From positions 310,001 through 374,000 of the forward strand of contig CAVVFX010000020.1 of assembly GCA_963747535.1 (NCBI GenBank): a stretch of 64,000 nt of DNA, in the 5' to 3' direction. The notes under the pieces were generated by a model. It was given only the letters and a program-made list of their open reading frames with translations, was not told the origin of the DNA and ran no database searches. This document shows positions 33,911 to 42,898 of this stretch, in pieces. The stretch's first letter is position 1, and every line of letters starts with the position of its first letter. The translations under genes and the position numbers were made by a program. Origin of the DNA: CAVVFX01 sp963747535. GTDB lineage: Bacteria > Acidobacteriota > Terriglobia > Bryobacterales > Bryobacteraceae.

Positions 33911-35333
33911 GTCGCTCCCCGCGCGGGGAGCGTGGATTGAAACAGTGCTGCCAGGATCTTGCCGAACTGCCCTGCCGTCGCTCCCCGCGCGGGGAGCGTG
34001 GATTGAAACTCACCGGATGCCCCTCGACCACTGCTCGTGCGCCCGTCGCTCCCCGCGCGGGGAGCGTGGATTGAAACCCAGCATGAACGCCCAGCACGGT
34101 ACCGCGCCCCGTCGCTCCCCGCGCGGGGAGCGTGGATTGAAACCTTACTGCCGGTAGGCCTGCGCGCAGCGAAGCGGGGTCGCTCCCCGCGCGGGGAGCG
34201 TGGATTGAAACTCTCGCAGGAAAACCACCTTACCCGGAACGACCCGTCGCTCCCCGCGCGGGGAGCGTGGATTGAAACCCATTTGATCCGCTTGCCCAGG
34301 TGTTTGGATCGGTCGCTCCCCGCGCGGGAGCGTGGATTGAAACTAACGCGTCGCAAACTCGATTTGATGCATTCGGACGTCGCTCCCCGCGCGGGGAGCG
34401 TGGATTGAAACCGCCCCAGCACGTGCACTGCATACTGCCCGGTGCGTCGCTCCCCGCGCGGGGAGCGTGGATTGAAACTGCACCGCACCATGAGCGCCAA
34501 TGCACTCTTTGAGTCGCTCCCCGCGCGGGAGCGTGGATTGAAACGGCCAGCTCGGCATCAATCCTCACCCAATGGCAGGGTCGCTCCCCGCGCGGGAGCG
34601 TGGATTGAAACCCAGCCCATGCGAGCAGCGTAAGCGCGTAGCTCCGGTCGCTCCCCGCGCGGGGAGCGTGGATTGAAACCACAGAATGATCACCGCAATG
34701 ATGAGCGCCCCAGTCGCTCCCCGCGCGGGAGCGTGGATTGAAACTGTCTTAATGCAAGTGTATTATGTCCGACTTGAAGTCGCTCCCCGCGCGGGAGCGT
34801 GGATTGAAACTTCGCCAGAGACTCCAGGACGCCCGTCAACTGCGTCGCTCCCCGCGCGGGGAGCGTGGATTGAAACCCGATGAGAACCAGATCCTCGCGC
34901 CATGCCTCTTGGCGTCGCTCCCCGCGCGGGAGCGTGGATTGAAACATCGGACGGGCGCTCCTGGGCGAGTGGGAGCCGCGTCGCTCCCCGCGCGGGGAGC
35001 GTGGATTGAAACCGTCTAGTCGCGCGCTACGCGATGGACTATGCCGTCGCTCCCCGCGCGGGGAGCGTGGATTGAAACGCGGTAACCGTGCCTTGCGCGT
35101 ATGGCCGCGTCGGTCGCTCCCCGCGCGGGAGCGTGGATTGAAACATAGTCGTTGCGCGACATTTGCAGGATTACTTCGTGTCGCTCCCCGCGCGGGGAGC
35201 GTGGATTGAAACGCTGTTCGTGACTGCGCAGCTGGATTCCGGCTTGTCGCTCCCCGCGCGGGGAGCGTGGATTGAAACTCCATATCCGCTGCACACGTCG
35301 GATACAGCGCATGTCGCTCCCCGTGCGGGGAGC
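33911..35333 (+). CRISPR. Type I-C array, 22 repeats and 21 spacers
   Basis: Repeats begin GTCGCTCCCCGCGC and end GCGTGGATTGAAAC. Two lengths are mixed. There are 14 repeats of 33 bases with GCGCGGGGAG (starts 33911, 33977, 34045, 34111, 34179, 34246, 34379, 34446, 34647, 34844, 34980, 35046, 35180, 35246). Seven of 32 bases have one G fewer (34312, 34513, 34580, 34713, 34779, 34914, 35113). The last repeat at 35313 keeps only about 21 bases and marks the trailer end. Spacers are 33-37 bases, mostly 33-35, and none is duplicated. The stem CGCTCCCCGC/GCGGGGAGCG is a perfect palindrome in the long form. Confidence 0.98.
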
Positions 35334-35801
35334 ATCGCAGGCAGATACGTTCGGGAACAATCGCCTCGACAATCTATCCGTCATGCGTTTGGCTTTATCG
35401 CCATCCCAACTTATGGGAACCAAGGTGAGTGGTGCGATCTTACTGCCACCACTCCTAATACGCGTATTGCGTTCTTAAATGTGACGCGAGGTGATCGTCC
35501 GCTAGTTTTTCTCTGACTCAATGTTACCGCTGGCCTGGCGCGGCCGGGCCAATGACCCCGGCCGGAAACGCATGGGCCGGCTTGAAAAGCCGGCTCATGC
35601 AAACACTATCTTCTAGGCGGTATGAGGCTCCCTCGCTACTGGCTAGTGGGCGCTGAGCATTTGCGCCGCGGCGGGTCCCCCGCCCTTCATAAAAATATCC
35701 CCTAGCCCATCAATCACTTACAAAATTCCTCCACAAAACACCAACCCTCGTCTGCCACCTTGAAAACAGGCCAGGCGAACCGCGCCCCCACACGAGGAAT
35801 C
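35334..35801. other. Non-coding stretch after the array
   Basis: I see no gene in these bases. The only structure is a hairpin at 35576-35594 (GCCGGCTT-GA-AAAGCCGGC region, extended by ATG/CAT flanks) and a GC-rich CCGG-containing patch just before it at 35531-35565. Confidence 0.6.
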
Positions 35802-36416
35802 ATGACCGAATCAGAGAACAAATCCACCGGACCGCGCACCGACGAAGGCAAACAGCGCTCCTCCCAAAACGCCCTCAAACACGGGCTCTTTTCCACCAAA
35901 TCCTTCCTCCTCCCCGGAGAATCCCAGGAAGAATTCGACCGGCTTCTCTATCGCTACAACCGCGAGCACCAGCCCAAAACCGCCACCGAGGAGGATCTCG
36001 TCCTCCACCTGGCCCATACCGAGTGGCGTCGCAGGCGTATCCCCGCCCTCGAAGTCGATTCCATCGAAAGATCCCTCGAATCCGGCGACCCCGACCGCAA
36101 ATTCATGCACACCTACAGCCTCTACGACCAGCGTTTCCTGCGCCTGATCCAATCCACCCTCAAAACCCTGCTCGAGCTCCAGGCGAAGCGCAAAAGGGAA
36201 ACCGCTATTCAATTCCGCATCGCCGTCGTCCTCTATAAGTACAACAAAACCAAATACATCCCCTGGAACCCCGCCGACGATGGGTTCGTTTTTTCACCCG
36301 ACCTGCTCGGCCGCCAACTCTCCATCCTGGATCGCATAGTAGAAGCCAACGATAAAAACCGCGCCTTTGCAACCGACGACGAAATCGACGCCTTCATCGC
36401 CAAAGATGTCCTCTAA
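35802..36416 (+). CDS. GPRTxEGK-motif protein
   Basis: 204 residues. The N-terminus has the motif STGPRTDEGKQRSSQNALKHGLF (split as STGPRTDEGKQRSS and QNALKHGLF, residues 8-30), known to me from a large family in Acidobacteriota and Planctomycetota with no assigned function. The middle is helical and highly charged (EEDLVLHLAHTEWRRRRIPA). I use ATG 35802 in place of the upstream ATG 35760 because the motif sits near the N-terminus in relatives. It is 190 bases before the terminase-like gene, and such proteins often neighbour mobile DNA. Confidence 0.7.
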   Translation: MTESENKSTGPRTDEGKQRSSQNALKHGLFSTKSFLLPGESQEEFDRLLYRYNREHQPKTATEEDLVLHLAHTEWRRRRIPALEVDSIERSLESGDPDRKFMHTYSLYDQRFLRLIQSTLKTLLELQAKRKRETAIQFRIAVVLYKYNKTKYIPWNPADDGFVFSPDLLGRQLSILDRIVEANDKNRAFATDDEIDAFIAKDVL

Positions 36417-36436
36417 CGCCGCTTTTCAACTCGTGT

Positions 36437-36455
36437 GGCAGACTTTTAGTCTGTC
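36437..36455 (+). repeat. Short GCAGACT palindrome, intergenic copy
   Basis: GGCAGACTTTTAGTCTGTC with the flank GTGT before it, related to the perfect palindrome in the DUF58 gene at 20367-20384. The rest of 36456-36604 shows nothing recognisable. Confidence 0.7.
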
Positions 36456-36604
36456 GATAGATGCACTTGCGCCGGTCACCAACGCTTAATTTGTCTCCAT
36501 GCCATCCCTATGGCCCTTATTTTCTATTCATTGCCTCCCAAATTCGCCCTTCACGCGAGTCCTGGCGGGCACGAATTCCGCATCCCGATTGATAACGTGA
36601 AATT

Positions 36605-37402
36605 GTGAGTTTCATACTAGATCGATTGCAGCAGGAATCGTCGCCCCACGGGGCGCGGGCGGCGGAAGAAGACCCTGGAACGGGGCTGTCGTCTCTTCAA
36701 GCCCGGATTGGGATTCAGTTGGATGCGGTGCAGGCGCGGGTGTTGGAATCCCGCACACGCCGCGGGATTTTGAATTGCACTCGCCAGTGGGGGAAGTCGA
36801 CCGTGACGGCTGCCAAGGCGGTGTATGAGGCGTGGTCGCAGCCGGAGAGCCTGACGCTGGTGGTCAGCCCGACGGCGCGGCAGAGTGGCGAATTTGTGCG
36901 GAAGGCGTCGGGGTTTGTGCAGCGCTTGGGTCTGAAGCCGAGAGGCGACGGGGACAACGAGATTTCGCTGCTGCTTCCCAACCGCTCGCGGATCGTCGGG
37001 CTGCCGGGCTCGGAGGCGACGGTGCGCGGCTTTTCGGCCGTGTCTTTGCTCCTGGTGGATGAGGCGTCCCGGGTCAACGACGCCCTGTACCTGGCGGTCC
37101 GGCCGATGCTGGCGATCAGCGAAGGGGCTCTATGGCTGATGAGTACGCCTTGCGGCAAACGTGGCTTCTTTTATGAAGCGTGGGTCCATGGCGGCCCGGA
37201 ATGGGAGCGGATCGAGGTTCCGGCGTCCCAATGCCCCCGGATTTCTCCGCAGTTCTTGCGCGAGGAGCGAGCGACCATGGGGGACCGCGTGTTCCGCCAG
37301 GAGTATGGTTGCGAGTTTACGGGAACGGAGGACGGAGTCTTCGACCGTGATCTCGTGGAAGGTGCGATAACCGACGAGTTCGAGCCGCTCATCTTTCGCT
37401 GA
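36605..37402 (+). CDS. Terminase-like ATPase, nuclease domain missing
   Basis: 265 residues from GTG 36605. The ATPase core resembles phage terminase large subunits: NCTRQWGKSTVTAAKAV (Walker A-like, about 58-74), VVSPTARQSGEFVRKAS, then the Walker B LLLVDEASRV (about 148-157) and the coupling motif LWLMSTPCGKRGFFYEAW. The C-terminus has the start of a nuclease-like segment (YGCEFTGTEDGVFDRDLV) and then ends, while phage enzymes run to 400-600 residues. No other phage gene is nearby. It could be a domesticated or residual ATPase. Confidence 0.75.
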   Translation: MSFILDRLQQESSPHGARAAEEDPGTGLSSLQARIGIQLDAVQARVLESRTRRGILNCTRQWGKSTVTAAKAVYEAWSQPESLTLVVSPTARQSGEFVRKASGFVQRLGLKPRGDGDNEISLLLPNRSRIVGLPGSEATVRGFSAVSLLLVDEASRVNDALYLAVRPMLAISEGALWLMSTPCGKRGFFYEAWVHGGPEWERIEVPASQCPRISPQFLREERATMGDRVFRQEYGCEFTGTEDGVFDRDLVEGAITDEFEPLIFR

Positions 37403-37416
37403 ATCCCATGACGTGG

Positions 37417-37459
37417 GGCAGACCATCGTCTTTAGTGGTCTGCCGGCTGCGGAGCAGTC
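37417..37459 (+). repeat. REP-like palindrome, copy F
   Basis: GGCAGACCA...TGGTCTGCC at 37417-37444 and the imperfect GGCTGC-GGA-GCAGTC at 37445-37459, between the convergent terminase-like and kdpE genes. Confidence 0.92.
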
Positions 37460-37475
37460 GCTCGGCTTCAGCCCT

Positions 37476-38174
37476 TCAACCCCCCGTCCCCGACACAAAC
37501 CGGTACCCGACCCAAGGCTCCGTCACCAGGTACTTCGGCTTCGAAGGCACCGGCTCAATCTTCTTCCTTAGCTGATTGACAAAGAAACGCAGGTATTCGA
37601 CTTCGTCTCCGTAATCCGGCCCCCAGATGCTCTGCAGCAATTTGCGGTGCGGGATGGCTTTGTTGGGATTCGCCACCAGCATACGCAGCAGATCGAATTC
37701 TTTAGGCGTGAGCCGGGCGGACTTGCCCTCAACCACGACCCGCCGCGCGGTGAAATCGATCTCCAGATCGTCCGTGCGGAACACCGTAAGCTCGTTTTCT
37801 CCGGCGGCCGGCGACCGGCGCAGAGCCGCCCGAATCCGCGCCAGCAGTTCCTGGATGCCGAATGGCTTGCTGACGTAATCGTCGGCGCCCGCGTCGAGCG
37901 CCTGGACCTTTTCGCGTTCCGTGTTGCGGACGGAGAGAATGATGATGGGCACTTCCGAGGTTTCGCGAATTGCCCGGCAGGTCTCCAGTCCGCCGATGCC
38001 GGGCATGTTGAGATCCAGCAGGATGAGGTCGGGCTGGTCGTGGCGTAGCATCTCCAGCGCGTCCTCTCCGGTTTTGGCATCGATCACGGTATAGCCGAGA
38101 TCGGTCAGGGTCGTGCGCATAACCCGCCGCAGTTGCGGTTCGTCGTCGACCACGAGAATAGTTGCATCGTTCAT
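37476..38174 (-). CDS. kdpE: Response regulator KdpE
   Basis: 232-residue OmpR/PhoB-type regulator. The receiver domain has VVDDEPQLRR, the phosphoacceptor Asp in ILLDLNMPG (about 54) and SKPFGIQELL with the conserved Lys (about 103). The winged-helix output has LTPKEFDLLRMLVANPNKAI and the ending EPWVGYRF, typical of KdpE. It normally activates kdpFABC under potassium limitation or salt stress. No kdpFABC gene is in the window. REP copy G separates it from the kinase gene. Confidence 0.9.
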   Translation of the reverse strand: MNDATILVVDDEPQLRRVMRTTLTDLGYTVIDAKTGEDALEMLRHDQPDLILLDLNMPGIGGLETCRAIRETSEVPIIILSVRNTEREKVQALDAGADDYVSKPFGIQELLARIRAALRRSPAAGENELTVFRTDDLEIDFTARRVVVEGKSARLTPKEFDLLRMLVANPNKAIPHRKLLQSIWGPDYGDEVEYLRFFVNQLRKKIEPVPSKPKYLVTEPWVGYRFVSGTGG

Positions 38175-38238
38175 AGATTATTTGCCGTCCTCGGCCGGCA
38201 ATAGCCGGCAATTTGAGGTGTCCGCGCGGTCCCCGTGG

Positions 38239-38266
38239 GACAGACGATCGTTTTTCGTCGTCTGTC
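38239..38266 (+). repeat. REP-like palindrome, copy G (variant)
   Basis: GACAGACGA...TCGTCTGTC: both arms changed together (ACC to ACG and GGT to CGT), so pairing is kept. It is flanked by CCGGCRATAGCCGG elements at about 38195-38210 and 38268-38284 in place of the GGCTGC hairpin. Confidence 0.85.
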
Positions 38267-38307
38267 GGCCGGCGATAGCCGGCGAATTAGCGGTTTTTTC
38301 AAGGGTC

Positions 38308-39735
38308 TCAGCCATTGTCCGGAGCCTGCGGAATCATGATGGTGAAGCGCGCGCCGCCTTCCGGATCGTTTTCCGCCCAGATTTTTCCGCCATGCGATTC
38401 CACGATCGCTTTGGCGATGGCTAAGCCCATTCCGGTGCCGTCTTTCGTCCGCCGTCCCGCCGAGCCGCGATGGTAGCGCTCGAAGATCCGCTCACGCTCT
38501 CCCGCTTTGATGCCCGGCCCGTGATCGCGGATGCTGAACGACGCGACCGGCGGATCGTTCCGTGCCTCGATGTGGACTTTGCTCTGGGGCGGCGAATAAC
38601 GGGCAGCGTTTTCGATGAGCTGCTTGAGTGCCAGGGGAAACAGTTCCGCGTCGACATCCACCGTGAAGTGATCGGCTGAACTGACGAGAATGCGATCGGG
38701 ATCGGCGCGGCTGCCGCGCACGGCCCGGCTGATCAGGTCTGTGGCCTCGTAGGGGGCGCGATCCAGATTCACTTTTTCGGATTCCACCCGCGCCAGGGTC
38801 AGCGCTTCGCTGATGACGCGGTGCAGCCGGTCGGCTTCTTCTTCGATGATGGCCAACAGATCCTGGCGGCTCGCTTCAGTCCGGAATTGATGGGTCAGCA
38901 GCGTGGTCACGGAAGTTTTGATGGCGGATAGTGGAGTGTTGAGGTCGTGCGCGAGGCCGTCGAGCAGAGTCGATTTGAGTTGCTCGTTCCTGCGCGCCGC
39001 CTCGGCTGCTGCAGCGCGATCGAGCGCCTGAATGCGTTCGTGGTTGATAGCCACGAGGGTCGCGATAGATTCGCGCACTTCCGGCGTGACGCTCCCGCCA
39101 ATCATCGCCAGGCTGCCGATCGCTGTGCGGCCGAGGCGGACCGGCAGGATGGCCATTCCATCGTCCACTTGAGGCTCTTCGCTTTCCGCGACTTTGAGCA
39201 GCATGTCCCGTAACGGGCCGCTGCTGGCGGGCACCGAGTAGATCTCGTCGCGCGACCGGTCGTAGAACGCGATCTGATCGAGGCCGAAGATGCGCGAGGC
39301 TTCCCGAAGGCCGAATTGGATCGTGGAGCCTTCGTCGGTCAGCATCGACCGGCTCAGTATGTAGAGGTGCTCGCTTTCCTGTTTGCGGAGCATGGATTCT
39401 CGTGCGCGGCGCTGGGCTCTCGCCGATAACTGGCTGGTGGTGATCGCGGTTACCAGGAACGCGAACAGGGCGATCCAGTTCTGTGGATCGTCAATGGTCA
39501 GCCGCCCGATGGGAGGGAGGAAAAAGTAGTTGAACGCTACGACCGCGGCCAGCGAAGTGAACGTGGCTTCGATCAGGCCCCAACTGGTAGCCACCCCGAG
39601 CACCACCAGCAGCATCATGAGCGCTACGGTCGTGGCGTTGGCATGAATGATGCGGAAGCAGAACAAGGTGACCAGCGCCACCACCCCAAGGCACGTCGCG
39701 AACCGCGCGGCCCTGCCGGTGTAGGTTGCAACCAT
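38308..39735 (-). CDS. kdpD: KdpD-like sensor kinase, short form
   Basis: 475-residue membrane histidine kinase. Four helices form a DUF4118 domain (residues 10-105, VALVTLFCFRIIHANATTVA and FNYFFLPPIGRLTI). A GAF-like domain follows, then the H-box LAHDLNTPLSAIKTSV (His near 259), the N-box LIENAARYSPP, DHGPGI and GTGMGLAIAKAIVESHGG. It lacks the roughly 350-residue N-terminal KdpD and Usp domains of E. coli KdpD. It is therefore the short C-terminal type, and its input signal may differ. Confidence 0.88.
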   Translation of the reverse strand: MVATYTGRAARFATCLGVVALVTLFCFRIIHANATTVALMMLLVVLGVATSWGLIEATFTSLAAVVAFNYFFLPPIGRLTIDDPQNWIALFAFLVTAITTSQLSARAQRRARESMLRKQESEHLYILSRSMLTDEGSTIQFGLREASRIFGLDQIAFYDRSRDEIYSVPASSGPLRDMLLKVAESEEPQVDDGMAILPVRLGRTAIGSLAMIGGSVTPEVRESIATLVAINHERIQALDRAAAAEAARRNEQLKSTLLDGLAHDLNTPLSAIKTSVTTLLTHQFRTEASRQDLLAIIEEEADRLHRVISEALTLARVESEKVNLDRAPYEATDLISRAVRGSRADPDRILVSSADHFTVDVDAELFPLALKQLIENAARYSPPQSKVHIEARNDPPVASFSIRDHGPGIKAGERERIFERYHRGSAGRRTKDGTGMGLAIAKAIVESHGGKIWAENDPEGGARFTIMIPQAPDNG

Positions 39736-39766
39736 CTCACTTTATTATGACGGGCTCCCGTAAGAG

Positions 39767-39807
39767 AGGCCATCGTTTTTTGTGGCCTGTCCGGCTGCGC
39801 AGCAGCC
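39767..39807 (+). repeat. REP-like palindrome, copy H (variant)
   Basis: AGGCCA...TGGCCT at 39767-39788 with the T-run loop, and GGCTGC-GCA-GCAGCC at 39793-39807. It lies upstream of kdpD. Confidence 0.87.
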
Positions 39808-39912
39808 CATCTGTTGCCCAAATCGTCGCGCCGCGCAAAGAAACGAAGATTTGGCAGTAAAAACTCAGTGTGTCGGTCGCGTGAACCGGCCGCGATGCGG
39901 ACCCCCCGCAGT

Positions 39913-40935
39913 CTAGCTGAAAAGCTTCTTGGTATACGCGATGCTGGCCTCCAGATCCTCGCGCTCGCGTTGCTGCGTCTGGTCTTTCGGCGCAGGGTGG
40001 ATTTCGTACGGCTTGCCGCGTTCCGCGATGCTGGCGAAACGCTCGAATTCCCAGGCCGGAGTGGTGCGGTAGGGGTCCCAGAACTTGGGGTCCTTATACG
40101 GAAACATGCGCGGGCCCATGACGATGCATTCCATCGAAAGCGCGCGTCCCGGACAAAGCCGTACGTATTTGTGCACGTACTCCTCGATGTTGACGTTGCC
40201 CTCGCCCATCCGCACCCACGAGACTGCGGCGCCTTCCGGAGTGCGCCAGACGGCGCTGTCGCGAACGTGGCTGGTAAGGGCGTAGGGGTAGAGCGTATCG
40301 AGCGTCAGGTGTGGGTCTTCGATGGTCCACAGGGGATTGCCGGAATCCAGGCACACGCCTACGAAATCGCGGCCGGCCTCTTCCACCAGCGCCTTCAGTT
40401 CGCGCGCCTGCATGTCGCCGGCATGGTTTTCGATGGCGATTTTGAGATTGGCGTCTGTCACGCGCGTCCTGACATTGTGCAGCACCTTGACCATGCTCTC
40501 CATGTGGCGCTCGATGGGCCCGGCTTTGCGGTCCTCCACGCTGCCCAGCACGCAGCGGATGATCTTCGAGCCGACTGTCTTGGCGGCCGTGATCATGTTC
40601 GCGATCTGCTCTTCGGCCGTACCTGCCTTAGGTTCGAACATCTTCGACGTCGGGCAGATGGATTTCATCCCGATCTCGACTTCGATGCCGAGTTCGCCGG
40701 CATGCGCCTTCACCTGGCGGAGATTGCTCTCGGCGAGTCCGCCGATGAAGCGGACTTCAGAGAAGTGGACTACCTTGGCTTGCTGCCTGGCGCAGTAGTC
40801 GAGGTATTCGATTGGCGACCAGTTCTGGGAACGCAGGCTGAAGATGTCGATTCCCAGTTTCAGCACGGGAGGGGTTTCGGGTTTGGCCATGAACGGGACT
40901 CCGGCGGCGAGCTTTAGGAAACTACGACGATGCAT
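39913..40935 (-). CDS. Sugar phosphate isomerase/epimerase-like TIM barrel
   Basis: 340-residue AP-endonuclease-2-type barrel (xylose isomerase-like). The signal region MHRRSFLKLAAGVPFMA has a twin-arginine-like RR. Metal-site motifs are present in order: a Glu in VVHFSEVRF, IAIENHAGDM, GVCLDSGNP and TSHVRDSAV. These proteins are common beside MocA-type oxidoreductases in Acidobacteriota. I prefer ATG 40935; a TTG at 40953 adds six residues. Substrate unknown. Confidence 0.82.
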   Translation of the reverse strand: MHRRSFLKLAAGVPFMAKPETPPVLKLGIDIFSLRSQNWSPIEYLDYCARQQAKVVHFSEVRFIGGLAESNLRQVKAHAGELGIEVEIGMKSICPTSKMFEPKAGTAEEQIANMITAAKTVGSKIIRCVLGSVEDRKAGPIERHMESMVKVLHNVRTRVTDANLKIAIENHAGDMQARELKALVEEAGRDFVGVCLDSGNPLWTIEDPHLTLDTLYPYALTSHVRDSAVWRTPEGAAVSWVRMGEGNVNIEEYVHKYVRLCPGRALSMECIVMGPRMFPYKDPKFWDPYRTTPAWEFERFASIAERGKPYEIHPAPKDQTQQREREDLEASIAYTKKLFS

Positions 40936-40956
40936 GAAGGAGGATTGTATCAAGCT

Positions 40957-40983
40957 CCCGAGCCGCGACCGTCAGGGAGCCGG
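40957..40983 (+). repeat. Single GAGCCGCGACCGTCAGGGAG element
   Basis: Matches the core of the 38-base tandem units at 22380 (GAGCCGTGACCGTGA...) with a few changes. It sits between the isomerase-like and MDR reductase genes. Confidence 0.65.
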
Positions 40984-40992
40984 TCGGCATGC

Positions 40993-42051
40993 CTAATTTA
41001 GGGGATACTGCGGATAAGTCTGAGGAATCGGCTGTTGCGACGGCTCCTCGCTGACGCGAACCACCAATTTCCCGGTGTTCGTCCCATCGAACAGCCGGTT
41101 CAACGCTTTCGGAGCGTTCTCCAGGCCTTCAACCAGATCGACACGATAATGAAGCGTACCCGCCAACAGCCATTGCGCGATCTCGCTGAAGGCTTCCATG
41201 GCGCGGCCGTAATAGTCGCTGCAAAGGAACCCTTCCATGCGCGCCCGCTTGACGATCAGCCTGTCGAGGTTCCCGGGACCATGGGCGTCCGCGCCGTTGT
41301 ACTGGGAGATCATGCCGCAGGCGACGATCCGGGCGCGCAACGCGATGTGGTCCAGCGCCGTTTCGAGGATTTTGCCGCCCACATTGTCGAAGTAGATATC
41401 GATGCCCTCGGGCGCGTGGCGGCGCAAGGCTTCCGTCAGCATTTCGATGCGGTAGTTGATCACGGCATCGAAGCCCAGCTCATCGCGCATCCAGCGGCAC
41501 TTGTCTTCCGAACCGGCGATTCCGACGACGCGGCATCCTTTGATTTTGCCGATCTGTCCGGCCAGCGATCCTACTGCGCCTGCCCCGGCGGACACCACCA
41601 GTGTCTCTCCGGGTCTCGGCTTGCCGATATCGAGAAGCCCAAAGTAGGCGGTCAAACCAATGTGTCCCAGCGCTCCCAGATACGCGCTGAACGGCACCGG
41701 CAAAGGCGTCACTTTGGCGAGCCCGCGGCCATCGCTGATGGAGTAGCGTTGCCAGCCGAGGAGGCCTTGGACCAGGTCGCCCGGAGCCAGTCGCGGGTTG
41801 CGCGACTCTTCTACCACGCCGATTCCGCCGCCGCGCATCACACTTCCCAGGCCGATGGCTGGAAGGTAGGAATCGGCCTCATTCATCCAGACTCGATTGG
41901 TCGGATCGAGGGAGAGGTGAACGGTGCGCACCAGAACCTCGCCGTCCGAAAGTCTTTCGGTCGGGCTTTCATCCCACGCGAAATCGCTCTCCCGTGCAGG
42001 GCCGTGGGGGCGAGTGGTGAGCAGCCAGCGTTGATTGATTCGGGGATTCAT
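40993..42051 (-). CDS. NADP-dependent medium-chain oxidoreductase
   Basis: 352-residue MDR-superfamily enzyme of the leukotriene-B4/prostaglandin-reductase or CurA type, without zinc ligands. HLSLDPTNRVWM, GSVMRGGGIGVV and LGHIGLTAYFGLLDIG are family signatures. The nucleotide motif is VSAGAGAVGSLAGQIGKIKG (about 154-173), then FDNVGG. It reduces the double bond of alpha,beta-unsaturated ketones or aldehydes in the cytoplasm. Monocistronic as far as seen. Confidence 0.9.
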   Translation of the reverse strand: MNPRINQRWLLTTRPHGPARESDFAWDESPTERLSDGEVLVRTVHLSLDPTNRVWMNEADSYLPAIGLGSVMRGGGIGVVEESRNPRLAPGDLVQGLLGWQRYSISDGRGLAKVTPLPVPFSAYLGALGHIGLTAYFGLLDIGKPRPGETLVVSAGAGAVGSLAGQIGKIKGCRVVGIAGSEDKCRWMRDELGFDAVINYRIEMLTEALRRHAPEGIDIYFDNVGGKILETALDHIALRARIVACGMISQYNGADAHGPGNLDRLIVKRARMEGFLCSDYYGRAMEAFSEIAQWLLAGTLHYRVDLVEGLENAPKALNRLFDGTNTGKLVVRVSEEPSQQPIPQTYPQYPLN

Positions 42052-42352
42052 GTCTCTCCACGGGTGAGTATATTACAGCCAGGCGAACAGATGCGGAGGG
42101 TTTCGTCCTGTTTTCACCCGTCCTCAATTTATGCCTCCTTGAGGTTTGCGAAGATTAACATCCCTTCAGAATTTACAATTCTGGCCTGAAAGAAGAGGTT
42201 GGGTCGTGTTACACTACCCTTCATGAAAGATTCGTAACCCGTTCCGGGCCCCTCCAGGGAGCTAGCAACTCCCCATTCACAGAACGCGCAATTCTTCGCG
42301 CCAATCAGCCGTCTGGCTGAGAAAAATCTTTAAGAAACGAGGTACTTCGACT
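42052..42352 (+). other. Gap with a possible structured leader
   Basis: This stretch upstream of the lysozyme-like gene has no coding region. A stem GGGAG-CTAGCAA-CTCCC is at about 42258-42274, followed by GCGC-AATTCTTC-GCGC near 42286. I tried to match it to ydaO, GEMM and SAM riboswitches from memory and found no convincing fit. Confidence 0.35.
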
Positions 42353-42844
42353 TTGAAGAAACTCTGTTTGCGTAGTCTTTGTGTTTTTGCCGGTTTAGTA
42401 GTAGTTCCCGCCACGGTTACAAAGGCGGATAGCCAGGTTCCACAAGTCCGATCAAATCCTGAAGAAGATTCCCGCCTGAAGGCGTTGCGTAAGTTTTTCC
42501 TTACGCTTAACTGCCCGCTGGCGCCGGTTGCCGAGATCTTTGTGGCTGAGGCCGATTCCCACAACCTCGATTGGCGCCTGCTTCCCAGTCTTGCCGTGAT
42601 TGAATCCGGCGGTGGTAGGGTTTCTCGTGGCAATAACATCTTTGGTTGGAACAACGGCCATGCCTCCTTTGCGACCCTTGGCGCTGCGATCCACCAGGTT
42701 GCCAGGACGCTGGCGGACGGCAGCGCGTATAGAAATAAAAGCTTGCTCTCCTTGCTGCGCACCTACAATCCGGTGCAAGGCTACGCTGAGAAAGTGCAGT
42801 TGATGATGAGTCAGATTGCTCCGGTCCGCATTTCGGCGAACTAA
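42353..42844 (+). CDS. Exported lysozyme-like/glucosaminidase-type protein
   Basis: 163 residues from TTG 42353. The signal peptide is 1-25 (LCVFAGLVVVPATVTKA). The domain LDWRLLPSLAVIESGGGRVS, with a likely catalytic Glu near residue 84, and NNIFGWNNGHASFATLGAAI resembles the glucosaminidase/lysozyme fold found in short bacterial proteins that bind or cut murein. HQVARTLADGSAYRNKSLLS and YNPVQGYAEKV complete the fold. The start codon is TTG with only a weak GAGGT before it. Confidence 0.75.
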   Translation: MKKLCLRSLCVFAGLVVVPATVTKADSQVPQVRSNPEEDSRLKALRKFFLTLNCPLAPVAEIFVAEADSHNLDWRLLPSLAVIESGGGRVSRGNNIFGWNNGHASFATLGAAIHQVARTLADGSAYRNKSLLSLLRTYNPVQGYAEKVQLMMSQIAPVRISAN

Positions 42845-42898
42845 CCCGCAAAGCGGAAGTTGGAAGCCGGGAGTCAGAAGAAAGAATACAATAGGCGC

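Noticed and set aside
33744..35516. Several open frames with repeated RSPRGERGLK or SLPARGAWIE motifs
   Set aside because: They are translations of the CRISPR repeats on either strand, not genes.
42190..42352. Known riboswitch upstream of the lysozyme-like gene
   Set aside because: It has stems, but I could not fit the conserved cores of ydaO, GEMM or SAM classes; kept only as an unexplained leader.
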